Positions 25,881 to 37,892 of a stretch of 64,000 nt of DNA are shown in pieces. The DNA is from Diphasiastrum complanatum (Eukaryota; Streptophyta; Lycopodiopsida; Lycopodiales; Lycopodiaceae). Below the pieces are notes generated by a model. That model ran no database searches. It was not told the origin of the DNA and saw only the letters and a list, made by a program, of their open reading frames with translations. Location: contig CM055092.1 of the NCBI GenBank assembly GCA_029204225.1, forward strand, positions 65,882,923-65,946,922, in the 5' to 3' direction. The position numbers and the translations under genes were made by a program. Position 1 is the stretch's first letter; each line of letters opens with the position of its first letter.

Positions 25881-28803
25881 TCAGAACACAGATGTTTTTT
25901 AGTCCAATTAGAATATGCTTAGTGAAATACACTGGTGGAATTTGTTGTCAAGAGGACTACTTGTGTGTTCATCTTTCTATATAACAAATACTACCTGTTT
26001 GGTGCAGTTGGTGTGTGGATGGACACTAGCAATATTATTTGAGATTAGTCATGTGGTGGAACCCGCAACTTTCTTGACGGTTGATCTAAATAAAGGAGTT
26101 CCAACTGTGCCTTGTGGTTGGGCAGCAATGCAGGTTGTATAGAAAAATATTCACTCTTTAATACAATCAAATGCTTGATGCAAGATCCATGTTTTGATTA
26201 TAACAGTTGCTTGATGTCATTCGCTTTCATTATTATGTTGTCTATTTAATTTTACTCATAATAAAACAAGTATTCTGAAACTACAACAAATATTATTATC
26301 TTATCAATTTCTTTTTTTTTACATATTAATGTTTGACTGCTTGTCTTGTCAAATCAATGACAACAGGTAAGTGATTTTGATTAGATATTTTCTTTTTCCA
26401 TTGTATTTGAAATGGATTCTTCATATTATCTTCATATGCATGGTAGTTGAAATCAAAATAGCTATGGTGGCTCCAATCATTTAATATCAACCTTCCTCTA
26501 CTTTGAAAGCCACAAAAGTATCCTAGAATTTTTTTGCCTAAGGCCAAACATCTAGAAATAGAATCTCAAAGTTAGATTATCAATATATGTTGTGAATTGT
26601 GGCTATTAGTTGTAAGGAGTAAGCACTCCAAGATCCTGCTAAGAAGACACACACAAAGGAATGACTGTGTAGCCAAACCACCCAACCAGGCAGATGCTAC
26701 GGACTCAATCTCCAATGGCATCACCCCTGTGCCAGGGACTAGGATGCAAGTGTAGAGAGAGTAACATAGCAATAGAATCTCATCGCAAGTTTCTCCTAGA
26801 TGAAATAGCCCTTGCTTTACCTCTACTTGTGCCCATGCAAGCATACAATGTTCCCACACGTGCAACTCATTACTATTGATACTCTAGACAAAGAAAATCA
26901 AAATCATTGCCATAGATGCTAAATATTGTAGATATGTTAATCGGGAAGAGATATGCAACAAAGAACATAATATAGAGCCCTTCATGATAGAATAAATCAA
27001 AATCAAGCTCACATTTTGTCTTTAAGAAAGATTTAAAACTATATAGAATTTTAAATCCCTAGATAGTGTTGATGTAGTGTTTACATTCGACAAATGCAAA
27101 ACATGGAAAGAACCAATTTTTGACTTAATGTGAATCAACATATTTACTTTAAGAATTTGAAAAATGGACAATTTCGTAGAGTTTGAATTTCAAGTCAAAT
27201 CCAAGTTTATTCATACATGAAAACTCTACTTTAAGAGAGGCTTGACTGTGTGAGATAGTTAAGATTTATATGTTGTGTCAAATTCATACATTATTTTCAT
27301 CTTGATTATAGAAAAAACTCATATCTCCTTTTATATTGTATTATTATTTAAAAATTAGAAAAAATGCATAGGATCACAATGATTGACTATTCATTTAGTT
27401 TGTATAGCTCTTTGTTCTCTAAAATGTATATTGATCACATGCCTCATTGGAAAGCAAATGTTTATACAATTTTCAATTTGAAAATTGCTTGCAATTTGTA
27501 AATAAAGTATGGAAATAAACCACATTCTTTCTCAATGACTCATCATTTCTCTCATAACAATGCACAATATTATTGTTTTCTAGGTATGTGCCTCAACAAA
27601 CTACAACACAGGTTCGAGCTTGTGGTTGCATCTATCCGGAGGACTTATTTACCAAGTAAGTTTTGGATCTTTGATATCACTTGTGCCAGTTTTGTGTTAT
27701 GCGATATTAAAAAGTTGGAGCATTAAAACTATTTATGTTCTTTTATGAAAAAATGGTTTTGGCCCATGAAAGGTACAAATTTGGAGAGTTGACTTGAATT
27801 TAACATACTCATCAAAACATAATGATTAAGGTGGCATGTGAGAAGTATGAATTACAGCATATGTTATTTTGACAAAGTGGACCTTGAGATTGGCACTTGT
27901 CCAAAAGACAGATTGTTCACATTCTTTGAGATGTGGCTTATAGCTTTCCATACAAGCTTGTATGTCTTTTTTGAAAAAATCTAGGGCCTCCACTTGTCTT
28001 AGGCTTAAGGCCTGTTATGAAAAATTTGGCATTTGCATATTCTATATATGCATACATTTATATACTAATACATAGAAGCATCTATACAAACTCACCTGTA
28101 AGCTTAGGATAAAGATTTGCATCATTTATATTTGACTTGCCTCATTGGTTGAAATCAAGTTGATTTTGACGTAGTCTTTCTTCAACTATCTTTACAAAAC
28201 TACAAATCTATGTACATCTTGATCTAGCTAGAAGATTATGTATATATTAGCACTTTCAAAGAAGAATTTGATTAAAATAAGAGCTTAATGAACTTATGGG
28301 TCTATAATTACATAAAGGAGATGCTAGTTTCTTTTAGCATGTGAATGCATCTGATGTTTGAAAGTTTTAGCATGAAACTATACAAAAGTATGATAATAAG
28401 TTTCGCATTTTTTATGCAGATTGAACATCACCTATTTCCAGGAGTGTGTCACATGCACTACCCAAGTATTCAACCCATTGTGGAGGCCACTTGCAAAGAG
28501 TTCAATATTCCATACAAACGTCATGCTTCAGTATGACATTGTGGTTTTAATGCTAACAACTATTCCTCAATCATTGAATTGTGTATAAGTGTATGATTTT
28601 TCATGCTTCAATTGATTCGTTTACATGTACAACTTTAAATCAACTATTAAGTTCAACTATGTTTCTTGTGTCTTGCAATTTGAACAACTACCTATGACCT
28701 TCAATTCGGTTATCCCTTGTAGTTTTTTGCGGGAGTCAAAGACCATTTTACTCACTTAAAACATGTTGGATTGAAGGATATGGATCTCAGATTAGCTGGT
28801 TGA
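25876..28803 (+). pseudogene. Desaturase copy B, 3' part: exons 10-13
   Basis: Exons 26008-26133, 27584-27655, 28420-28530 and 28723-28803 have the same lengths as in copy A, intact GT..AG borders, open frames, the third box QIEHH and the same stop codon. Changes include E to P in VVEPATF context and Y to C in PCGWAAMQ, plus several in the last exon. With exon 9 lost and exons 1-8 on the other strand, no normal mRNA can form. Nothing resembling a promoter lies immediately upstream apart from the inverted gene's own 5' flank. Confidence 0.9.
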
Positions 28804-29935
28804 TAACATCCAGTGAGCATCAAAGATGAAATAGAAAATTACTGTTAAGAACATCCAATTCTCATATTCAGTTATTGAACTTATTGTATTTCAGCCATAT
28901 TGCCTCCAATTCTAGTTTTAGATAATCAAGTTTCTTACTATAGTTTGTGCTTTAGAGAAGATAATTTTCATCTTTTCTCAATCTCGAATTAAAACTTCCA
29001 AGTGTTAGAATACCTATACGTTTAGGTTTCACTTTTGATATGAAGCTCTCTTGTGGTTTAAAATAGTGCAACATAGTCATAATGGACAATATAAGGGATA
29101 GCCAAATGTAAAGACACATAATATATTGCACACTACAAAAAGAGAAATGCATCCATCATAATGTAATCACATAAATTTTTTGTAATTGCAGATTTGAAAA
29201 CTTCAACCTCTTGGATATTCTAGATGTAAGAATGCTAGCTCTACACAAGTGATACAGTGAAAGAAATGATGCAATAAATTGTTCTTTTTTAAATGCTGAA
29301 GTATTGAGTTACAAGGGCTATTGGCTAATGATAGCTAAATAAATAGTATCACAAGGCACTTACTTGTATTGACAAAGGCTTTCGTAGTATTTGAACTTAT
29401 GTAACATTAGTGTGCATTGAATGTGATCTATGATATCTTTTTGCACCTTGAGGATGGCAATCTAACTCTACTTGCACACAAAGAAAGTGATATTCAAGAA
29501 AAAAACTTTAAGGACTAATCATGAAGATGTACATCAAACTTGTCTAGACCTTGATAACTTGATACAAGATCTAAATCATTGCTTAAAATCATTCTTGAAA
29601 TTCCTAATGGATTCATTTGATCCAAACCTATACACAATATATTATACCTAGTCTTGATGTTTAATATCAATAAATTTTAACAACGTTAAGACTAGTTCAA
29701 AAAATGAAATCTAGTAGAAAGCCAAGTTCCATACCTCAAATGAAAATTTAGAAATGAATGTATGAATGATTCGAAACCTATTTCTAATTCTAAAGAGTAG
29801 ATTTCCTTATAAAGAAGAAGATGATTCATGTGTTTCCAACTTGAACAATATGCCTTACAGTGATTCTTGATGACTAGCTTCACCAGACTTCACAAAATGG
29901 CTACTGGATTAGTAGCGCCCTCCTCACTTGATTCA
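28804..29935. other. 3' flank of copy B, no gene seen
   Basis: Duplicate of 11360-12511. It keeps the candidate 3' UTR acceptor and AATAAA (about 29275), with point differences. Confidence 0.65.
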
Positions 29936-31330
29936 AAGATGAATAGAGCTTTGATATCATGTGAAAAACTTGTCAAAGATTAACTTAAGGATATATGACC
30001 GAAATGATTGCACTTAACGTAAGCAACTTGGACTCCCAAACTTGACAATGTTAGGCAAGAGCAATATTTAGTCTAAGCAAGAGAGATCAAAATACATAAA
30101 CATCACATCAACGGAATATCAAACATGAAGAGTACGGGATATGAACTTCCAACACTTGTATTAGGCCATGGCATCCTCAAATCACCCCAATAAATAAGTC
30201 TCAGTGGTTTCTACTATCTAACTATGCAGGCAAATAAGCAGATTGCCAATGTCTTCACTACTTACAAGCTTGCTTCCAAAAGGTCCAATATTCACTACTC
30301 AGTGTATGATAAGTATGCATAAAAGAGGCTCAAATATAGTGAAGAGTACTCACACTTAGAGGCTGAGTCTATCTTAGCCTTTCATTCATCTGACCTTTCT
30401 ATTGTGAGCCCTTGATCAAGATGTGAGGTGTAGATACAATCTTGACAAGTTTCAAGGGTAAATATTGTATCTATACTACAAACTAGTAATAGATAAGATG
30501 CATGTCTTTGTATACTTCAAATACATGGATTTGAATGTATCTAGCATAGAAAATGAGACCTTGTACTCAAGTTACTATTGGCCTCCAAATAGACAAGTTG
30601 AGATTTAAATGATTATTCACAAAAAGGTAAAAATTTTGGGTATATCATTTAGATTACCTAATTTAGTATAAAATCGTGTTTTTTTATGAGTCAATTTCCA
30701 AATTATTTGGAAACAATCATACAAAAAAATGTATTTTGCAAAAAATCATGACCAAGATAATTTATGAGTTTTATAAAAAAAACATCATAATAGAAAAATG
30801 AAATAACATATGAAGCCTAAAAAACTCTTTAACACCACAATCCATCACAACTAGATGAGGTTCACTATGAGGCATATCATGAGAACTTCAATAGTGGCAT
30901 GATGAGAGGACATGCAAGGTATATTAGTGCAACTCTAGTAGAGGCAAGACAGGGGGGCAATCTAATCATAATATACAAAAGATTGAGCACATTCAAATGT
31001 AATCAGTGAGCTTTAGAAGATTCTTCTTGAAGTTACAAATATAGAGAAATTTTTAATTGCTCGCCATTTTCATGATGTTCTATCCAAGAGGTATACTCCA
31101 AATCCTCATATTCCATCCAATAATTCTAATTATTTTCATAAACTATCCATGAGATTCAAGTATTTTCGAGACACCAAAATTATGACCACTAAGATTGACA
31201 TCCTAAACATTTTCGGATTAAATATTAGTTAATGGCTAGGATAATGCAATCTTCATCATCCAATTTTGTGAGTCAAGGTGATTGACATGGTTGGTCCCCC
31301 AATAAGAGACATGGTGGTGAAGATCTCCTT
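29936..31330. repeat. Single unit of the 1.4-kb segment tandemly duplicated after copy A
   Basis: It corresponds to 13911-15302. Only one unit is present here, followed by sequence equal to 15303-15512 up to the insertion at 31536. Confidence 0.8.
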
Positions 31331-31535
31331 TCCTCTTCTTGAGGAAGGTATTCCACATATCAAACATATAAGACACAAAAAGACAGCTATGCTCATACTA
31401 GGGTCTTTCATGGCTCAAGATCCCTCTCAGTGTACATACTTCTTACTAGTAAGCAAAAGTTGAGTAAAGGCAATTGATTCAAGTGGTTGGGCCCCTTTAA
31501 TCCGAAGAGGTTGGATCATTTTTCTACCACCCCTT

Positions 31536-32540
31536 CATTAGGGCCCTTTTTGGACTCAAAAAGGGCCTCTCACTAATTATAATTAGTGTTAATGACGACA
31601 TGTGTACCAATAAGAGTGTGACAATTGAGATGGAATGGTCCATATGACATGGCACATCCAATGGTGTAGATTGGATCTTTAAATTCTAACTCACCTACTA
31701 ACCCTCCTCTAACTGTACCTCCTCAACTCACATCAATGATAGTATTGCAATGGTACAATTACTATTTTTTCAAGCACTTCAAATAGTGTATTTTTAAACT
31801 CAAGAATGAGAAAAAAGAGGGCCCAATATTTCTTTGGGCCCCCATTTTGAAAAACAAATTCAAAAAAAAAATGAGAGGGAGGGGGGCTTGAAAATGACAA
31901 TCCCCCCCCCCCCCCCCCCCCCCCCTCCTCAAGTTGTGTACATAGTGGGCCATGCACCCACGCGCCCCCCCCATCTCCATGTTCTCTCCACTCCGGGCCG
32001 CTGGCCCAGGTCAGTGCGCGAACTCCGGAGGCCGCCACCCACCCCCATAAAGTCCCCCTCCCTCCCCCTAGGCACATGGAGTGAGGGAGGTGGGGGGCGC
32101 AGGCACGTTGCACACTGACCCGGGCCAGCGGCTCGGAGTGCGCACTATGTACACAACTTGAGGGGGGGGGGGGGGGGGGGCGTGGGTGGGGCTTGTCATT
32201 TTCAAGGCCCCCTCCCACTCATTTTTTTTTGGAATTTGTTTTTCAAAATGGGGGCCCAAAGAAATATTGGGCCCCCTTTTTTCTCATTCTGAGTTAACTA
32301 TAGTAACTTTTGAAGGCCTTGAAGAGTGAAAGTCTTCATTGGATTCAAATTTTTTCGGCTACATTAAGATCATGTGTCCTTGATTTATTACACTAGGCTT
32401 ACTGAAGCCTATTGAGGTGTGAGTTAACCCATGATAAGGTGAACTGCCACGTAGGACAATAAATGAATTAATTAATCCTAATTAGCAAACACGTTTAGGC
32501 AAGGAAGAGGCCCTTTTTGAGTTCAAAAAGGGCCCTAATG
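31536..32540. mobile_element. 1,005-bp foldback-like DNA element, non-coding
   Basis: It begins CATTAGGGCCCTTTTTG and ends with the near-exact complement; the termini match for ~33 bp, and each terminus is itself a palindrome (GGCCCTTTTTG...CAAAAAGGGCC). An inner inverted repeat pairs about 31805-31960 with 32125-32290 and includes a ~25-base C tract opposite a ~20-base G tract. The flanks join exactly as in the empty site at 15509-15515 (CCCCTT|TGATGTC), so no target duplication is visible. The long ORFs across it are read through the homopolymers and are not genes. It resembles a non-autonomous foldback or long-TIR element; the superfamily is not assignable. Confidence 0.75.
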
Positions 32541-32580
32541 TGATGTCTACTAGGGAAAAAATAAGACATTCATAAACTTA

Positions 32581-33477
32581 TGTTGGATTTATATCCTCTC
32601 CATCCCTATCTCTCTGCTAATCTAGATCCATTTACTAGCTGTTGTAAATACTTGTACACTTGCATACTCTCTGTAGAAATACACTTGTTCTCTGATAGTC
32701 TACAAAAATACAAAAGGATCAGTGACAATGTTTCCTCGATTGTTCGAACACCTTCACCTATTCGATCATCTTTGATTATTCGGTCATCCTCGATAGTTTG
32801 ACATCCTCGAATAATTGGCCGTAATTCGACTACCGACAGATCAACAAGTACATTGAATCACACTCGGACAAAATCTCTAACTGAATTAGATATTGTCTGA
32901 AGGCAGTCGACTGCCAACATCACGTAGTGCCTTAATAATCTTAATTGTAAACTATTGTTGCTCGGTTAGCTCCTAAAGACATTGTAGCTATCAATTGAAC
33001 ATCTAGAGCGCAATTGTTTTTTTTTTTCTCTCTGTTATTACGGAGTATTATTTCAGAAAGAACACGACTCTGACTACATTCAAACCGTATCTATTCGGGA
33101 CTGAATAATCAACGTTCTAGTAATCTAGGTTGTGTATATTGTGATTGATGCTCAGTTTTATTCATTTTCAGATTATTTCTTGCTAGCAGATGAACATATT
33201 TGTAGATTAAATTATTCGTATGACTGATAGCTTATGTTGATTTGTTGCTCGGATTCCCACACCTAATATGCTTCCGCAAAGCTAAAGCTGAAATCGATGT
33301 AATTTGTGCATGGCTATGGAATCGATTGTATCGATCCAGTGTTTTTGAAGTTGTGATCAAGTAGGACAGACCTCAAACTATTGAATTTGGTCTGAATATG
33401 ATAGACATCATTGCATGCACCGAGGATTTCCACTCGCTTCCTTGTGTCATGACACGTAGACCTCACCGAATCCCAAC
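32581..33477 (+). mobile_element. Copia 5' LTR, 897 bp
   Basis: It begins TGTTGGATTT and ends AATCCCAACA, the standard TG..CA with matching inverted ends TGTTGG/CCAACA, and is followed at once by a copia primer-binding site. The first part is shared with the LTR remnant at 15554. No 3' LTR was found. Confidence 0.75.
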
Positions 33478-33491
33478 ATGGTATCAGAGTT
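33478..33491 (+). other. Primer-binding site, initiator tRNA-Met type
   Basis: TGGTATCAGAGTTG directly follows the LTR end. It is the standard copia PBS with the last bases changed from the usual ...GAGC. Confidence 0.8.
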
Positions 33492-33634
33492 GTAATATCT
33501 ACTTTGTGATTCTTTTGAAGTGGACTTAGAGCTTACATTATTAGAACGATTGTTTTGATAAAGAGCAAAAATTTGTTGTAATTATTTCCAGTCATATAAT
33601 CTACTATCTACATACACTCATCCTAAACTTTCAA

Positions 33635-34520
33635 ATGGATTCGCAATCACAGTCTATTCTAATGGTAGAGAAACTCGATGGTTCGAATTACCATCTATGG
33701 AAATTCAAGATGAGAGTAGTACCGGTGGCCAAGGAGCTTTAGAAAATAGTTGTTGAAACCGAACTACTTTCTAGTGTCGATGAGCAAGGCATTTCCACAT
33801 GGAAGCTCAAAGATGGCAAGGCATTTGCCTTGATTACCCTTAGCATCTCCGACATACAGATTGGCCACATCAGACTAGCCCAATCTTCGAAAGAGGCTTG
33901 GGATATATTGAATACATTATTCTAAGTGAGGGATGTCACTTAAAAGTTGCATGTGAGGAGAAACTTCTTCTCACTTAGAATGTCAGAAAGTGATTATGTC
34001 CAGAATCACATTAATCAGTTCAAGACTCTATTAGAGCAGATGGCGGTAATAGGTTCAATGATTGAAGACTCTGAAGTTGTAATGACCTTATTGTCCAGCC
34101 TACCTTCCTCATATGAAAACTGGGTGATGATGATTTCCACACACTCAGATATTACATTGTCCAAAGTCATAATCATATTGTTGCAAGAGGAGACAAGAAG
34201 GAATGGAGTATCCTCGTCCTCCATCAATGACTTGCAAACATTATTTTCGAAGAACAAAACAAGGAAGCAACAAAAGAAAAAAGTTGTCAACCAAACTGAC
34301 GGCAATCAGAAACAATCATAGAAGACCCAGAATCAACAACCTACTCAGAACAAGAAGAGACTATTCTACAAGTACTGCAAGAGAATGAACCATAAAATCC
34401 ATAACTGTCAGATCTTGAAATTCAACAACGACAAGAAGAAATAGTTGGATCAACAAGCCCATGCAGCAAACAAAAAACAAAAAATCCAAGAAGACGATGA
34501 TGATGAGCATGAAGCTCTGG
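33635..34520 (+). pseudogene. Copia gag relic (UBN2-type gag with degenerate zinc knuckle)
   Basis: Starts at an ATG 144 bp after the PBS. It has the gag N-terminal pattern KLDGSNYHLWKFKMR, then the UBN2 middle region (FFSLRMSESDYVQNHINQF, 33950-34020, and LLSSLPSSYENWVMM), then a basic stretch and a CCHC-like knuckle whose first Cys is Tyr (KYCKRMNHKIHNC). Several in-frame stops occur (around 33738, 33924 and 33941). Protease, integrase and RT do not follow. Confidence 0.85.
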
Positions 34521-35679
34521 AATATTAGAGGGCTTAATTTCCCTATGTGTCACTCTCTTCTCTTTAACTATCTTCTGTCTCTTCAGCATTCTAACCTTGT
34601 GGTTTGTCTTCAATAAACAAAACTAAGTGGTTTTCTCCTTGACGTACTTACTAAATCTTTTCCCCGAAACTTTAATTACTTCTACATTCCTATTGCCGAT
34701 ACCCGGGAGGTTTGGTGAGTCTTGTTTTCAAAGACTAGAAACTCGCAACACATTTCTCTCTGCCTGGTGGTCATGTTAATGTTAGTACTATCTCCAAATG
34801 TGAATTTTCCTTTTACATATTCAATATTTTCCCCACTCTTGTGGTGACCTCTGGAGTGATAGTTCTCATAACTCCCTTCTTTCTATTCTTGCTGGTGAAT
34901 TTAATATGTATCTTCACCCTCTCAATGGTCCCCAACAAATTACCTTTGTTGAAATACAAGTCTGAGACTGCATAATTGATGACTTTAACTTGTAAGGATC
35001 GCCTAGTGAAGATATGACTAGATCCTATTGCATGCAACCAAAAGGACACATGTGGAGCAAAACCACCCAACCAACAGGAAATGGCTAGTCAATACCCTAA
35101 CCACTTCACCCCCATGCCATGGTGAATGAATGCAAGAGAGGAGGGGCTCTTGGCTATAAGGATCAGAAAATCCAATAGGTAGATGGGGGAGTTTCCACTA
35201 GTATATATTCTCTCCCATGAGGAGAGTCTTCCTCTTAGGACCCCCATGCAACCTAGAATAGCAATTGACCTCCTATTCTTGTATTATAACAGTCAAACAC
35301 CATGCAAGTGCTCCATAGTCCAAATATCGATCTGGGACCTCATATGATTATTAATTACTATATTGGCCAAGCCTGGAATAATGAGACATAACTAATAACA
35401 ATATACACTAGAGTGACTGGCTATCCATGTCATGAGTTATTCCAAATTCCACATACTGGACATGGACGTAACATTCTTCCTCCCTTAAACCAGTTCTGTC
35501 CTCAGAACGAGTAACTAGAGAAGATCCAATTTGTACGCTTTTAACTCTTTCTAATGAATAATTATCCTCAATCTAACCAACCAACCTAACCAAGCACCCA
35601 GAGATAGAACAATTCCTCATCTGTTTATTTTTTATTCTGAGTACTCTTTCAGATTCCAAAGGTACATTGAGCGATAAGT
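34521..35679. other. Between gag relic and duplicated flank; no gene recognised
   Basis: Contains the dispersed repeat at about 35040-35300 that is also found in desaturase intron 10. ORFs at 34813-35070 and 35573-35773 (minus) have no recognised domain. This stretch is absent from the copy A flank. Confidence 0.5.
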
Positions 35680-36720
35680 CCTCCAAATTGGTAAAATCTT
35701 TAATATATCTAAATGTCATCATATAAATTAAATTCATATGATACATTGGATGAGCAGTCGAGCAGTCAACCAATCATGAAGGTCAAGTTCAAAAGCTAAC
35801 AAATCAATCGTTTAACTTTCACATTTACCCTAAAAATTAATCCTTAGTCTGACTTCAATATCAAATAAGTACTTAGAGATGGAATAATTCTCCAATTATC
35901 TATCTCTGCATTGAAGTACTATATTGACCTTTAGAAGTACACTAAGCGATAAATTTTCCTATTGGGTCTAATTCTCTCCAATCTAGTAACATCACTTTCA
36001 TGTAACCTCAATTTACATGAATAATTGGGTGAAATGTCATTTTACATTGGAAATCAATGTTCAAAAGTTAAGAATCCGAACAATTATAGTCCAAGACTAT
36101 CCACAATTACTTGTAGATCTGTCATGAATGCTTTTTGGTACCAATGCACTTATAATTTTTCAAAAACTAAAGTACAAAAATTCGTTCCACCAAAATCTCT
36201 TAGGAGATCCATCAAGATAAAAAATAACTTTAACTCAATCTTGAGTACCCCAGATACTCTCTTGACTTAAGTGCTCTTATTCCTAGCATCATATACAAGA
36301 AAATAGCAACCTTCAATCTTGATAGACTTGTCTATCTCCTAATTAACAGCAGATTTAGGCTGAAAACAATACACAAGCATTCCTTGAATACAATCTGTAA
36401 AGGTAAGAAAATTTCTCATAAGTAAGTAATCACTTAATGAAGATATATTAAATGCTTCTTGTTGTTTTATGCTTTAACATTGGCATTGTCAATGGAAATA
36501 GTTCTCAGAATTGCAGCTAAAGGAATTTCAATTTTATTTTGCAGTGACCACTGGAGTTTAAACCTGATCTCTAGTAAGAGATCTGTAGATAATAGTATGA
36601 AAGGTATTTGTGTCAAGATGAATTCGATGAGCAATACGCAAATAAGGATCTAGATATATACCTTCCTTATTTAAGTAAATATATTCCTACAGATGTTCCC
36701 CATTCCGTGGACTGGCAGAT
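35680..36720. other. Duplicate of 15801-16838, no gene recognised
   Basis: Matches the copy A flank base for base over long runs. Small ORFs at 36025-36270 and 36459-36653 are the counterparts of those at 16151 and 16582, with no recognised domain. Confidence 0.6.
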
Positions 36721-36723
36721 CTA

Positions 36724-36918
36724 ATGGAAGGTTCAAACTCAGAGATCCGCTTGATCAACAAATTCAATGGAGATGATTTCCACATGTGGAAGTTCAAGAT
36801 GAGGATGATCTTAATCAAGAAGGAGCTATGGGGATATGTAAATGGTTCTATAGCCAGACCGGCAGAACCTGAACTGCTTATATATGATATGCCTTATGTG
36901 ATATTGAATAGTCGATGA
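36724..36918 (+). pseudogene. Orphan copia gag N-terminal fragment
   Basis: Encodes MEGSNSEIRLINKFNGD then FHMWKFKMRMILIKKELW, the typical start of plant copia gag proteins, and stops after ~64 codons. It lies in a ~240-bp stretch (about 36722-36955) absent from the copy A flank, where CAGATC joins GGTTTGGAGG. No LTR or PBS adjoins it. Confidence 0.7.
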
Positions 36919-37073
36919 AAATATACTTACGGCTTACTGGTTCTAGCTTAAATCTTTGGAGGTAAATTTTGTCTTTCTTAATAGCATTTTGAAATCAGTA
37001 TTCTAATGTATTTGTTTCATTCTAATTCATTATGTTTCATAATTGATTTCTTGTGTGCTGAATTTTTTTGGAG

Positions 37074-37425
37074 TCACCCCAGCAAAATGATTCATTTAGT
37101 TGTGGGTAGTACACATTATACAATGCCAAGTTATTTCTTGAGTACTTCAACCTTTAGGAAGATGTTGATATTTCTAAGGTAATAAATTCTGTTTATTCTT
37201 ATTTTTGGAATCATGATTAGTTTTCTATTTTGTTGATGTTTTTAGCCATTACTAATACATGAATGTCTAATATTGCAGTTTACACTTTCTGAGTACACAT
37301 CAAGCCAGGTGTACAGTTTTAGACAAGAAATCATCCTGAGTATACTGGCTAGGGCAAGGCTTTAGCCTCCCATTATTGATGATGGTGCAAAGGATTATGT
37401 AGTTATACTAAATTAAGATTAGAAC
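37074..37425 (+). pseudogene. Ulp1-like (C48) protease relic, copy 2
   Basis: Duplicate of 16969-17318 with the same PQQNDSFSCG active-site region and the same TAG. Extra stops are present: TGG to TAG two codons after the active-site Cys, and a TAG in the second block (AARLstop). The acceptor before the first block reads GGAG in place of GCAG. Clearly non-functional. Confidence 0.5.
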
Positions 37426-37892
37426 AAATACAGATAACATAGAACAAAAATACATGTATAGAATTCATAGATAAATATACATTGATATATCAAATGCTGT
37501 TCCATTTTATAAGTTTGGGAGCACAAAATACATGTACTGATGCCCAACTTGGGCTTTCATTTATTGAATGAAAGAGTGTATGCATAGACTTTTAGAGTTT
37601 ATTTGAAACTATTGTTCTCCCACAATGGTGATTGTTGTAGGTAGATCTTTGCAGCACATTATCAGCTCCTGTCTTTTTCGCATCTGTGACATGACAAATA
37701 TTAGTGAATGTGCAATTGTAAATGATGACATTTTGATTTATTTTGTTCTATTTTAAGATGGCAATAAACATAAAGTACTTACAAGTCTTCCGTTGATGAT
37801 AAATCTGAAATATGTTGGTAGATTGGTTTGTAATAGCATGAGCTCTGTTCTGATAAAATCAAGCTTCCAATGCTCTTCCACCTCAACCATAG

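Noticed and set aside
21267-28803. Two divergent functional genes sharing a promoter
   Set aside because: Each half is a complementary part of one desaturase; the left half has a lost start and splice sites, and the right half begins in an intron.
31733-32218. 161-codon minus-strand ORF rich in Gly and Pro
   Set aside because: It runs through the C and G homopolymers and inverted repeat of the foldback-like element; no domain, and several overlapping frames are equally open.
31536-32540. Mariner/Stowaway or PIF/Harbinger element with TA or TTA duplication
   Set aside because: TTA and TAA at the ends are part of the inverted termini; comparison with the empty site at 15509 shows no duplicated bases.
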